Source of the DNA: Phytophthora quininea
Lineage: Eukaryota > Oomycota > Peronosporomycetes > Peronosporales > Peronosporaceae
Length of the DNA: 64,000 nt
Direction: 5' to 3'
Assembly: GCA_011947345.1 (NCBI GenBank)
Contig: JAAVTG010000107.1
Span: forward strand, 62,001 to 126,000
Position 1 is the first letter of the stretch. Each line of letters opens with the position of its first letter. This document shows positions 32,032 to 43,503 of this stretch, in pieces. The translations under genes and the position numbers were made by a program. The notes under the pieces are model-generated. The model saw nothing but the letters and a program-made list of their open reading frames with translations. It was not told where the DNA came from and did not search any database.

Positions 32032-32401
32032 GCCGCTGGCGGTGTAGCTGGTGTCGTTTCCGGGTGTGTTAGTGAAGCAATTCCCCTATAGCTATTTTGG
32101 AGTCGTAGTAAGATAAGAATGCTGCAGAGAAACCAAAACCACTGAATCCGCAGCATTACCAGCAGGTCGACATGCTGCGCATCCAGCAAAACTTGATCGA
32201 AGGAATGCTTAGCATATGTACGTGGTGGTGAACCGTTGCGATCAACACTGCTATTTAATGTTACAGGTATCTACAACAACTATCAAATCATGGGTGCATT
32301 AGCCCTGGTCGTGGTAAGGTAGGCCAGCCCAAATCGAGGGTGTAGAAGACCCATACGAGGGCACTGCAGTCCAATGTTGGGTTGTTTCCGACTTTTCCTC
32401 A

Positions 32402-32456
32402 CTTCGCGGGCAGTAGAAAAAATTTAAGTTGATTAACCAGCTTCGCGGGAAGTAGA
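32402..32456 (-). mobile_element. Micro-insertion: 23-bp LINE B tail in a 16-bp target-site duplication
   Basis: CTTCGCGGGCAGTAGA (32402-32417) and CTTCGCGGGAAGTAGA (32441-32456) differ at one base. Between them are 23 bases, AAAAATTTAAGTTGATTAAC plus CAG, the reverse complement of the LINE B 3' terminus. It is the second such event in the window. Confidence 0.8.
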
Positions 32457-32869
32457 GCTGCTCCTAACACTTTCACGAAAGCTCTCCATTTTGCGAAAAC
32501 ACCGAGAGCGACACGTCATGTATCGTCAACAAGTCTCTCGAAACTGGCGAGTTCTTCTGCCCATGAACGTATTCGCAGCCCCTTTCTACATGCAGCATTT
32601 CCCGATGCTACTTTGACATTCTCGACGGCTGCCACAGTTTTTGGTCGATGGTATCTCGTCAGAAACGTGGGCTGGTGGATTGGTGTGCTCACTCGTCGTC
32701 TGTTCGGCAGGGCAAGAACGCTTTGACTATCCAACTTGCGCCTTCTGTGGTCTGCTCGAAGCTGTAACTCAAATCCAAAACACCACGGTGACGATTACGG
32801 GGTGTCCGCCAGTGCGAGTCACTGAGAACAAATCTCTTCTGGCCTCGTCTTTCGTCATATTTTTTAAAG

Positions 32870-33090
32870 TTACCAGGCTAGAATGGCTTCTTCAAGACCC
32901 GAGAGACGTCTACCAAGTTCCCCAGCATGTCCAGCAACGCAGTCATTAAGTCGAATTTGAGGCGAATATCTTGACACGGTAGGCCTCGTCGTCCTACTGT
33001 GTATTAGAAATCGACTTGACTGGGCACGTGAATTCTCTGGCCTAGCAACTTGGTTGTAGCATGCGTTTCTTCGTCGTCACTGCCCAAACA
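32870..33090 (-). pseudogene. bZIP-family C-terminal relic (bZIP-3)
   Basis: In the minus direction the sequence resembles the last 70 codons of bZIP-2 (matching the KLLGQR, FHW and LLGNLVDVSRV region), with stops and shifts. The run TTCTTCAAGACCCGAGAGAC and the following GTCTACCAAGTTCCCCAGCA can be aligned to the antisense of 19777-19815. Upstream parts of the gene are not recognisable within 33.1-33.7 kb. Confidence 0.5.
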
Positions 33091-33130
33091 ATTAAGCAGC
33101 AGTACAGTGTGTTGTTGGAGATTGTTTTAG

Positions 33131-33195
33131 CGGCAGGTCGAACACTGCACGATTGGGAGAGAATACATTAGCCACAACGATCGTCGTTACAATCA
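33131..33195 (+). mobile_element. LINE C fragment of about 65 bp
   Basis: CGAACACTGCACGATTGGGA and the following bases to TCGTCGTTAC closely match 4629-4682 of the LINE A/C copy. No boundaries or target-site duplication could be defined. Confidence 0.55.
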
Positions 33196-33742
33196 AAGTC
33201 TTCCGGCACGCAAGAAACGGAAGACACGTTTTCAGACTGCGAAAGGTAGCGAAATATTAGGTCGTAGCCAGAAGCTGGCGCAGGGCGAGATCACTTTTGT
33301 TTTGGCGTCGCAGTCGGAAAGATAAACCCTCCTGAAGCGTCGCCTCAAAACCTTGGCTGAAAGCTTCACCATCATGCCTCCGCCCCTCCGCTCCTAACTG
33401 GTTCATTCGTGCTCCTGTTACCAGAGCACTCCCGATCCGTTTGGCTGACGCCAATGTACGCTCAAGTGCGGCGAATGACTGCTACGGCCGTCGTTGTGAC
33501 GGCTGTGGCGGAACAAGGTTCCTCTCAAACGTTGGTCGAGATCCCTCGCGCTGTCGCTACAACATGCACAATTACTGAGCACGAAGCACGCCAAGGACGA
33601 GCAGGTCTGTGACTACGGAAAGAAATCGCAGCAAAATACAGAAAACTTGTGAAGATACGGTCAAGTCACACGCGCGAAGGCAGAACGGCTAGGTGTCACA
33701 TCCGCAAACGGCGGAACGTGGACGCGCCGGTCCGATCAAGCG
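33196..33742. other. No recognisable gene
   Basis: Short frames exist on both strands (for example 33257-33454 minus), without known motifs. It is the left flank of the DIRS-like element, so it may contain its terminal repeat. Confidence 0.4.
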
Positions 33743-35963
33743 GTGGAAGTGCATCCGGTCGTCCTCCTTCTTCTTCAACATGCCTGTTTTCGCGGTCGCG
33801 AATGGGATGAATCGCGGCTGGCGACAGTACACACAACAATCCTGAATCGTATGCTAGGTCTTAGCAACGATGGTACAGCAGCTTCACGTGACATTAAAAC
33901 GATATTGAACGGTATCGATACCCCGGAACCAAGTCCAGAAACGTTATGCAGCTGGTGTGATCCCCTCGACGGCACAATTCAACCATTCACACTTCAAAAT
34001 GCCATTAACTACGTCAACGTTGTCGAGGGAAAAATGAAGCTAACCAACAACTCCAACAAAACATTGGCTCGCTCTTCTGCAGGCCCGTGCAAACAGCAGC
34101 GCCGGGTGTACCGGAAGGAGGATCAGCTCAGCCTCTCCAACGCACAGCAACACTCTCCCTTGACTCGTTTTTCGACCAAGAGGAAAAAACGGACAGCAAT
34201 GCCGCATCAGTCGTGGCACCAAGCAATACTCTTAACCCCGACGCTGATCGCACATTGAAAGCCGTCAGGACAGATGCGGAATGCCAACGTCCCATTTGTC
34301 GCGTTTGCCGCAAAACTTAGGATATATCGGCTCTTCGAGCGAAGTCGCTGGTGCGTTACCGACCTCTGCAACGCATCGATATCAAACTACGCCTGCTTAC
34401 AATCCAAGGCTTTCAATTGCTAGAGACCATACTACTGGTACGGCCGCCACATCGTCGTTTCTTGCTAGTTCCTACGCATCCGCTGAAGTAGGCACAAGCT
34501 CATCAGCCTCTGTGCCATACCCGAACTTCGCGGTGCACGGTGATCGACCTTCTCTCTACTTACCTACGTCAGCAATTCATAGCAGTATTTGCCCGCCTGT
34601 TGTGGTAGGCGCGGAGCATTTGCCCGCGACCTCTAACCCGAACGTGGGAAGGGCGCTGCATGGTTCGACGTTGAGAGTCCCATACGCGTCTAATACGCCA
34701 ATGGGAGATCCGTTGTCTTGCCCCCGCATATGCGGGGAGCGAGTGGACAACAGCAGCTTCACGATGGAAATAGCGCCAACGCCGTAGTTCAGACGGATTG
34801 CCACGCCGAGATCGTCAAATCTCTCGCTCATAGTCCAGATTTTCTCGCTCACTATCTTCAAGTTCAGGGGCGTCCAGTAACAAACGCATCAGCCCCGCAA
34901 GGAGCTGGTAAAAAAGCGTCGAAGTACAACTTCTTACCGACGCTCGATCAAATTGACGTCCACAATGCATTGACGGCAGCTTCACATACAGGTAAATTGC
35001 CTCAAGAATTTGTTAAACAAATGGTATCCCTTCAGGCGATCCGGTTCCTGCCACACTCCGGCATTCTGATTAGGTTATTTGATTTCCAATTCGGAACTCT
35101 GGGACTCTCTATCATGCATCTGACGCCAGCCAACGAACACGACAAACGAAACTGGATCAAACAAGTCCGAGTCAACATACAAAATTTTCCGGATCCGTTG
35201 CCCTACCGGAAGCTTCAGAACCTCAAAGTCAAGACGAAGTACTTCGAGCACTCGGTTCATTCCGCACGTATCTTCATGCCTTCGGATCAGCCGAAGCCAT
35301 CACACTCAGTGAAGCACTATAAAACCTAGTCGAGCTGCTCACTTTGCGATGCAAATTAGACAAAAGCGGTTTGTCGCTCTTCATCTACTGGATCGACACG
35401 CAAATCTTGGAAATGTATCGATCTTCAGTGGAGTCCGACTTAGCAACCAACGGAACGGCTCGATTCAAATTATCGAGAAGATTCAACCGACGAGTAGCTC
35501 GCTATTGTATATCATGCAGCTCATACAGGCTGACAAAATTCAAGCCTGGGAAGCTGCACTAGCTACTTCACAACTTGCGGCGCCTGGACCAAAAAGAAGC
35601 AACGTACCCAGCCGCAGCAAGCAAGCACGGGAAATAAATTGCCGAAAGACGTGCTACGACTTATTCCTCGCCGGGGACGCAAAGGCCTATGCCTCAACTA
35701 CATCACTGTTGCAGGATGCCCTAGCGTCGACAATGACCTCGGCAAATGCCCATTCGAGAGACGAGTGCACTTCAAACCCGAAACAATCCCGTCACGGGTC
35801 CGCGAATACACCGAACAAAAGTATGGGGAGATTCGGGAAGACGCAGCGTTGTCATGAAGTTACAGGAGCCGCAGCCGACTTGTCCAGACTGCCCGATATC
35901 AACCACTGGCAAACCGGGTCCGGGAAAGTCTCATGCAGCGGCTCGAGTCAAAGTAGAGACTAA
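33743..35963 (+). pseudogene. DIRS-like element, gag region, frameshifted
   Basis: Successive plus-strand frames (33743-34258, 34281-34787, 34718-35329, 35349-35963, 35639-35857) follow each other with short overlaps and form one broken gag. Readable blocks include FLPTLDQIDVHNALTAAS and the C-terminal nucleocapsid-like KGLCLNYITVAGC, then CPFERRVHFKPETIPSRV with Cys and His spacing typical of DIRS/Ngaro gag ends. The assignment rests mainly on its position before the RT. Confidence 0.55.
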
Positions 35964-36042
35964 TCAATCAGCATTGCAGTAATATTTTCGGCACGGCATT
36001 GGAAGTTATCAACAGCGACGAGTTCACAAGTGGTAGCATAAA

Positions 36043-37803
36043 TTGCCAGCTTCAACGACAAATTTCGAAATGGGTTCGACGGACAAACACCTCTCTAGAA
36101 ACTACAATTCGACTAGTGCGAGGGAAACAGAAGTCGATCCGCGCCCCAACAAGGCACTCGATCCAGCGGCGTTCGTCACTTTACTAGCTGGCTACGAGCA
36201 TCAGCAATTATTGATCTCCATCGCTACGCACAGTTTCAAAGCTGAATGGGCGAGTTCACCGACGTCTGCAAAATGGCACCCCAATCACAAATCTGCAATT
36301 CAATTCACCGCCAGTGTATTGAAAAGCATCGCTGTTGGTCAAGCCCTAGGAGAATATCTCGTGATCGATCATGATATATTGCGGCGATGGAACGTCAAAA
36401 CAAGTCCATTCGGAGCAGTCCCGAAGGCCAACATTGATCCAGACATAGAAGTTCGCCTGGTACATGACTTGTCATTCCCGCCAAACCGATCAACGAACTG
36501 CCACGCAAGAAACGTCATTGCCAGAAATCAAATTCACTGGAGTCACTGCGCTAGCGCAGCGTATTGAGGACGAACATGAACGGATAGCTCACTCTCCGCG
36601 GCCGGACACACGACTTCTAATTAGCAAAGGTGACGTCAAACGCGCATACCGCCATTTGCGAATACGAGCACGGGACGCAGTTCGGCTGGGAGGAGCATTC
36701 CCGGCTCACGACACCGGAGTGGTTGACATGTCCGCGGCATTTGGGTGGTCAGGGTCCCTTGCCTTCTACGGCACGTTCGGACGTGCAATCTCCCACATCG
36801 TAGGAAACAAGTCTCCAGCTATCATGCACCCCGTCAGCAATGACACCATGCCATTTTTCCCTTTTGAGTGGGTGGATGATAATGTGCGCATCGAGGCTGA
36901 CGATGGTGATCGATGTGCGATTGCTGCGGATACGTTGCGGCTCGCGATGATGGCAGTCTTAGGGCCAACAGCGGTAAACGAAGCAAAATTCTCGGATTGG
37001 AACGAAAAGCTGGAGGTTTTACGGCTGGAATGGGATTGCAGCAAGCGAACGGTATCAATGCCAGTCGAGAAAATCGAGAAAGCTCTCAGTCGTGTACGCC
37101 AAGCCCAAATAGTTGACAGCCTATCACTAAAAGAGCTTCAACAACTCATTGGGAGTCTTCGGCACGTCTGTTTGGTCGTGAGGGCCGCAAAACCCTTTTA
37201 CCAGTATTTCCAGAGCAAATGTCGTGGCGGAAATCGGTATCGACGCATCGAATTAACAGCAGACATGCACGACGACTCATCGTGATTTGAAACAATACTC
37301 TGTGTCGGTCGACTACGATCCGTACCAACTCGCTTCTTCACGGAGCTACCACCAGTAGATGTCCACATATATGTTGACGCGAGCGACCAGGGTCTAGTGG
37401 TATTGGATCCCGGAAGCCAGCAATTCATCCAGTGCTCCTTTGACGACGACGAACGTAAGCTAATTGACGCCTGTGAATTCGACATCAACATCCGCGAACA
37501 ACTGTCAGTCCCACTCGCAGTACTGATCTTCGCTGCGAGCTGGCATCAGAACTTTGCCCGCGTGTGTTGCATATTCACTTCTGGACCAACAACACAAGTG
37601 CCGCCGCACAGTCCAACAAGCACAGTTCAAATCACCCTTTCAGCGCTGAGCTCAACCGAGCAATTGGACTGATGGAAGCCATTCTTACGATCAGAATCTC
37701 CGCATACCACATACCAGGTTATTCCAATGTGCTGGCAGATGCCGGATCGCGACTAGGGTTGCCAGTTGAATGTAAGCGTTACGATCGTTTATATAAGGCT
37801 TAG
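36043..37803 (+). pseudogene. DIRS-like reverse transcriptase and RNase H, frameshifted
   Basis: The frame ending near 36567 has SPFGAVPKANIDPDIEVRLV and HDLSFPP (RT motif 1-2). The next (36464-37285) has KGDVKRAYRHLRI with the first catalytic Asp, and FFPFEWVDDNVRI with the Asp-Asp pair (about 36865). DIRS-type RTs, unlike Ty3, have VDD in this setting. RNase H pieces follow: VDASDQGLVVL (about 37377), WTNNTSAAAQSNK (Asp replaced by Asn) and SNVLADAGSRLG (about 37723). A matching tyrosine recombinase is at 43504-45523. Confidence 0.8.
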
Positions 37804-37887
37804 CATTGACAATGCCTTGGTAATGATTATAATGAGTTATAATTAGCGACCAATCAGCGTTCGACATAATTATTCTGCAGCACTGCG

Positions 37888-38712
37888 AGCACGGCGCCAG
37901 TGTTCTCTGCGGCCCTGCACCTGCCGCCCAACTTCACGGAGGAGGAGCACATGAACCTGGTGCACGAGAAATTGAAGCTGTTGCAACTGTCCTCTATCGC
38001 GAGCGAGATGGTGGTCAAGCTGTTGCTGGAGCAGAAGAAGGCGTGGCGATCGCGACGACGAGCGGTCTGGACGCTTGGTCAGCTTTAATTGTGATGTGCA
38101 GCGTGCAGTCGATCACCCGCACGGGTCGCACGGTGCTGTGAACGATCCACCAGCCCAGCATTCCGATCTTCGAGCTGTTGGGCGGTCTGCTGCTGCTGCA
38201 GAAGGGAGGCTACACGGCGTACTTCGGCGACCTTGGAGTGGACTCTGTCAAGTTACTCGAGTACTTCGCGTCGATCCCCGGCACGATGGAGATCCCCCGC
38301 AGTACAACCCGGCCACGTATATGCTGGAGGTGATCGGCGCTGGTATTGGCGTGATGTGAAGGACTACTCGGTGGAGTACGCCAACAGTGAGCTGTGCCGC
38401 AAGAACCGCGAGCGTACGCTTGAGTTGACTGAGGTTTGGGACGAGTTTGTGCGTCACTCGACGCTGAACTACCGACCGATCGCTACGGGCTTCTGGAACC
38501 AGCTCAAGGCTCTGACGATTAAGCAGCAGCCGACGTACTAGCGCAACCCGCAGTACAACTTCATGCGCATGTTCCTGTTCCCGTTGTTTGCCATTAACTT
38601 CGGCACGACGTTCTACCAGTTGTCGGCTGACAGTGTGAAGCGTATCAATTCGCACGTCGGCCTCATCTACAACAGCATGTACTTAATCGGCGTGACCAAC
38701 TTCATGATGGTG
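37888..38712 (+). pseudogene. ABC transporter (PDR/ABCG type) gene fragment
   Basis: Several plus frames read in order FSAALHLPPNFTEEEHMNLV, a gap, RTVLCTIHQPSIPIFELLGG (the H-loop His of the nucleotide-binding domain), LLLLQKGGYTAYFGDLG, NPATYMLEVIGAG, then the start of a membrane region (YNFMRMFLFPLFAINFGTTF and YNSMYLIGVTNFMMVL). Stops and shifts separate the pieces. It corresponds to the second half of one nucleotide-binding domain and the first membrane helices of a full-size ABCG pump. It stops abruptly near 38712. It is host-derived, displaced among transposons. Confidence 0.8.
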
Positions 38713-38929
38713 CTAACAAATATTATGCGTTGGCGCTATGCAATTTTGGTTTTACCATCGAGCACTTCCGATAATATTTTTCTGGTCTTCGTTGAGGTGT
38801 CACGAACATCGACGCCGGCTCCCGCGCTACTGTGCCTAAAGCAAACGCAGCAACAGCAATGTCTGTTCTTCAATGATTAAATTCACTCGCCGATGCCGTC
38901 CCGCTTATATTTCTTCGCCTTGATTGGCA

Positions 38930-40860
38930 TTAACGTAAAAAAACTTCAACATCATTGGAACCACTGGAATCATTATCACCGCACGCGTCTGGAAACACCT
39001 CATACAGGAGATGATTAACTGCGCTGTCTTGAGTATTGTTGCAATGCACGAAGACCAAATTATTCACACGCTTCGGGGTAAGTCGATTTCGTGTCTTCGA
39101 GTGGATGAAGCTATGGATGCTCCAATTGCGCTTGCTCGAAGCTGGCGACGTGGGGATACAAAGTATTTGCTCGGCAAACTTCGTCACTAACCCGTACGCC
39201 GTTCCATGTAGATGCCACCACCTATATGGCATAAAACCAGCAAACTTATCTCCCCACTCATCTTTAGCGACCGCAAAGTTCTGCGGTTGCTTGTGAAAAG
39301 CGTCCTTTGCCTCGGTTGTCACGAATTCTAATCGCTGTGCCAATTGCGTTGCCTCGTCGATCAAACTTATAGCATTTTCGCAATACGTGGACAGGTTCGG
39401 GTCTAGCAAATTCGCAATTTTCAGTGCTGATGAGCAAACCTTCTCGCGACGCGCTTTGAGTATACTCAGAGCAGTTTGTTGTACAGACGGTGGGCACCCT
39501 TCTATCGGCTTTGTGTACACAGGATCGGAGGGAAACGTATGAAATCGATGATAAATCATTGACAGACTGCAGTCATCGTTTTTAAACTCCGCGAGAGCAG
39601 AATTTATGGGCGCCATCATCTTCAACACCGCCACATTTAACCAGAAATCATCATCCCTGAAAACTCGCATGGCCTCATCCAGCTCTGCCCCCGAGTAGGG
39701 TTTCATAACCGTGCTGTTCGAAAAGATGCCCGCCATTATCTCCTTGTTTGCGACGACATTAGATATGCAATTTTCGTGCGTATACCAGCGCGTTGCTGCA
39801 GGCATCGAAAGCCGACGCAGCTTCTCCCCTCTGCCTCTCGCTCCTGGCCTCTCATCTGCGACTGTCTTTCACGGAATAGTGACCACAAACAAATGCGAGT
39901 TTTGCAGAATCTTGTCAAAACGTTAGCGTCACTTAGCGTATCAGTGAAGTAGTCCGTGGCCAGCATGTCTTTCATCACGAGGTTCATGCCATGAGCCCCG
40001 CAACCAGAACAGACAATTCCCGGTCGCTCTTTCATTACCAACGTCCACGCACTCTTCATGTTCGACGCATTATCAGTGATGACTGCGGTGATCGCTCCAG
40101 AGCTGATTACGCTTTCAACCTCATTAATGGTAGCAAGAATGGCGTCCGCAATATATCTCCCCGTATGCTCTTCAGCTGCTGTGTTGACAGATTTCCAGAA
40201 CGTAGGAGAAATACGGGTGTTAGTAAAGATAAAATTTATGATGCTGTCACAGTTGTTATTGGACCAACCGTCCGTCACGAGTGCCAGGTTCCGCTTCCCT
40301 TTTAACGCCGCTATTGTCCGCAGTCGTTCGCGGTCATATACACGGTCAAGCAGTCGCCCAGACAACTGGCGCCGTGTAGGAAGCTCGTAATCGAACATCG
40401 CTCGAAACAGCGGATCCTCAACGACGCGGAACGGGATTCCGGTCGAATAAAATCCCATCGCCACGCGCATGAAATTGTCCTCGACACTGCGTGTGATAGG
40501 TCGTCTTGGAGTCCGCGTCGAAGATGCGGAACACGGGGACTTTCGTGCTGTGTGCTGTCCGAATGCGGGGCTTGAAAACAAACGCTTGTTCACTGAAGTG
40601 GGGCTTCGAGCGAAAGAGGACATGACTTTTACTGCTTTACCGCGACATCGCGCTGCGTCATGTTGCTTCCAGTGATCTTTGACTGATTCATCCAGCTCTG
40701 TGCATTTGATGACGTGTCGAAGCATGTTTTCGGAGGGCATGGCGTTCTTCAGCGTTGCTGCGCATGCATTGCACTTAGCTTCGGGGTGATCCCTAACGCC
40801 CTTTTCTCGGGGCTTGGTCTCCGTGAAGAGGGCCCACATTTCGTGACGTGGCGGAGCCAT
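38930..40860 (-). pseudogene. hAT-family transposase, one frameshift
   Basis: The N-terminal frame (39736-40860) starts MAPPRHEMWALFTETKPREK and has a BED zinc finger (CNACAATLKNAMPSENMLRH, Cys-Cys then His near HVIKC). RRQLSGRLLDRVYDRERLR and LALVTDGWSNNNCDSIINF hold the first catalytic Asp, with AVITDNASNMKSAW as the second. The C-terminal frame (38930-39805) carries the remaining catalytic part and the hAT dimerisation segment (SSKRNWSIHSFIHSKTRNRL). The two overlap around 39736-39805 with a frame change. Terminal inverted repeats and the 8-bp duplication were not found. Confidence 0.85.
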
Positions 40861-41159
40861 GGTGGATATGACGTCGTGAATATATCGAGGTATCGAGACG
40901 AGCTGTGTGTGATGGCGAGCGAACTGTGAAGTGTGCTGTCCAGGGGGATCCGAGGTGTGGTTGAAGTAGAGATGATTTTGTATTGAACGAGTGAAGAATG
41001 TCTAAAAATCTCTATTTTAAACAATTTAAAGTATCTAAAACGCCCAAAACCATAACTAATGTTGAGTATACAATCTTGACAACGAAGAAGATCGCCAATG
41101 AGATTAAAGAGGACGGCATCCCCCTGGAAGAATGACTTCAGGATCTGAACATGGGTGGC

Positions 41160-42540
41160 GGTGTTTACTGTAGTCAGCATCAGTTTGGAATAGGCAATGA
41201 CGAAGGCAGGTGCAGAGCCTCCGGAGAGCCGCCGGGAGCGTACTACGTGTTTCTCCTCAGAGCTACAAGTATACTCGCGCATGGGCTTCGTCGAAGAAGA
41301 TTTCGTTCTAGCTGCAGAGGGGCGATGGAGTTTCGATTTTCCTCGATGGGATATTCTAGTGTCCGACCTCATACTTGTAGGAACGCAAACGTTGCAGATG
41401 GCCTGGAGGATGTCACGGAGGAAATGAAGGCGATGACAGACAGCTTAGCCATTAGTGATGTTGCTAGGTCGGCTCGGCTGATTTGGCAGGAGCTACGCAG
41501 TCTATTTTACGAGAATGACAATCACAACGTCTCGATCGGTCTGTCCGAGTCGCAAGTCATCACGCGTGTTTACAGGGAAAGAGCAATTCACTACAGTGGC
41601 GATGTGCATGGATCAGTGGAAACTCCTCCTCTCTCGTTGGCACTAAATGAAGGCGTCTATTTTTTCAGCTTCATTTTGTGTCTGCGAACCATGAAGACGT
41701 GAATAAGCCACAAGATTGCTCGGATGGGCGCACCCGGCGCTCGTGAACCTCCTGCGCTACAACAACGCAACTCTCTTTCTGGACAGTACATTTCGATGTG
41801 TGCCCCGTAACTACGAGCTGTGCGTGGTGTTCATGGTCCACGACCGTGCATCAGGACTCTTTGTACCAGTGTTTTATATCCTAAGTACTTCGCGTACTGG
41901 GATATGATGTTTTTGTGCTACAAGCTACCGACCAGCAGCTCAGCTCAGCCCTGCCGAAGTTATATTCGACTTCGAGTCTGCCTTAATTCAGGCAGTGCAA
42001 ACTCAGTTTCCTGATGCCATCGTTTTGGGGTGCTTGTTCCATCGGAAACAGCCATGGAGGCGTGCCCTGAAGCGTTATGCAGTGCCAGAAGCAGAGTGCA
42101 TGATAGCGATGACTAGAGAGTCTTTGATATGCTGACAGTCGCTGACCCTAATCACGTGAGGACACGAGGAATCGGGGCTAAGCAAGAGATTATGCGCCGG
42201 TGTGATAACTCGATCAAGAAGTGGCAAGACTTCTGGGAGTATTTTCAGCGTACATGGATTGACGGGTACGATGTAGAGCTCTGAAACGTTTACGGCATGC
42301 AAAACGAGTTCGTCGCCCGGACTACCAACCCCTTGGAGCGGTTTAACCGCGTCCTCAACACGCGTGTGCCCAGTCACCCGTCGATGGCTACATTCGTGAC
42401 CAGCATTAAGCAGATATTGGAGGAGTATGTGCGGCAACTGACAGACATTCCGAGAGGCCGAGCACGGCGTATGCCGCGCGAGACTATTGAGCTCCCCATC
42501 CTGTCGATCTTCTTGAGGTGTTAGGGACGATTGCTGAACA
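41160..42540 (+). pseudogene. MULE-B copy 1 transposase, disrupted
   Basis: The frames at 41151-41702 (RSARLIWQELRSLFYENDNH, SESQVITRVYRERAIHYSG), 41716-41907 (GWAHPALVNLLRYNNATLFL, DSTFRCVPRNYELCVVFM) and further pieces to 42524 (RTTNPLERFNRVLNTRV) match MULE-B copy 2 at 58239-60280 block by block. The first catalytic Asp is in FLDSTF, the second in VIFDFESALIQ (about 41965) and the third in NPLERFN. An N-terminal FLYWCH-like zinc-finger region is degraded. No terminal repeats were found. Confidence 0.75.
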
Positions 42541-42829
42541 AGTTGTGCCGACTGCAGATTCAAAGGAAATCGCCGACGTTGTAGTGTAGAACAGTGTCAG
42601 TTCCACTCGAAGCTAGCTTTATCTTGCAATGACTTACTTACCTCAGTTCGTTGGTGTTCCCTCCAGCAATGTGTTGTCGCAACCGCTACGGGTGGTGTAA
42701 TCGATGACCTTCAGCACGGAGGCCGCCGTAGCGCGGGACAGTCGGTCTGCGTACGCGGAGATTAACCTGGAGTGTTGACGCAGACGACAACCCCGACTAG
42801 CAGATTTTTGCACTCCGTTCTTAGACCAG

Positions 42830-43012
42830 ATCCGTCCTGTATCTGACCAAAAATAATCTTTCCCACCAGGACGTCGCCCTTGGCCTCGATGCTGCCAGTG
42901 AACTTGCTGTGGGTTAAGTCGTACTTGAACAGGTAAGCCACATGCGCCAGATTAGTCAGAAATTTGTTGGTGCGACCACCATTGTCTTGGGTCTCAATGG
43001 CATCGCTTTAAG
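42830..43012 (-). pseudogene. Possible glyceraldehyde-3-phosphate dehydrogenase fragment
   Basis: In the minus direction one frame reads NGGRTNKFLTNLAHVAYLFK, then YDLTHSKFTGSIEAKGDVLV. YDxxHxxFxG and a following EAKGD-like stretch are characteristic of the N-terminal NAD-binding part of GAPDH. The rest does not align, and the neighbouring segment at 42650-42760 is not recognised. It is a short, degraded host gene fragment at best. Confidence 0.35.
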
Positions 43013-43503
43013 GCCAGACACGCGTAAAGAGAGATGTGAGCTCAATCGAAAAATTATTTTCTCAAATATTTTTAGACATGTTTAGACTTTAGAAGGGACT
43101 TTTGAAGTTTTCGTAAAGTGTTCTCAATCTCTCTCGAAATGATGACAGCACTTGTTGGTCGGATGAAGGGCGAGGCATGAAGATTAGTTGGCAAAAGGGA
43201 GTGTGAGTTGTATTTCAGGAATTTAAAACTTTTACGGGCAGTGGCCTCTATTAGGAATGTTCCAGAAGCACATGAGCGAAAGTGTTACTTAAAGAAAATG
43301 CGACGTGTGAGCTGTCACTTCACAAAGTCATATTGAAGTCATCCAAAACCCATCCTTAGGTTGAAGCTCGCCATTCAATTAGCTAACTTTTATTATAAGC
43401 GTGCCAATGGATCATTAGCTTTACATAAGATTTAGATCAGCCTTATTTGCCAACCCTAATCGCGACCAAGGGACCACAAGTTAACTTAGCTATTTACTAA
43501 ACT
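43013..43503. other. No recognisable gene
   Basis: AT-rich, no open frame of note. It lies between the transposase relic and the tyrosine recombinase, probably partly DIRS-element non-coding sequence. Confidence 0.4.

Larger units (their letters stand above)
20174..32360 (-). mobile_element. MULE-A: Mutator-like element split by a nested LINE
   Basis: A perfect 22-bp inverted repeat (CCTCGTATGGGTCTTCTACA plus CC) lies at 20174-20195 and, inverted, at 32339-32360, followed inwards by loosely similar CTGGC(C)T(A/G)C sequence on both sides. A Mutator-type transposase relic reads leftward from about 32031 to 29000. Its 3' side is cut at 28781/20286 by a LINE whose target-site duplication joins both halves, giving an original element of about 3.7 kb. 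I could not find the expected 9-bp target-site duplication outside the repeats. Confidence 0.6.
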
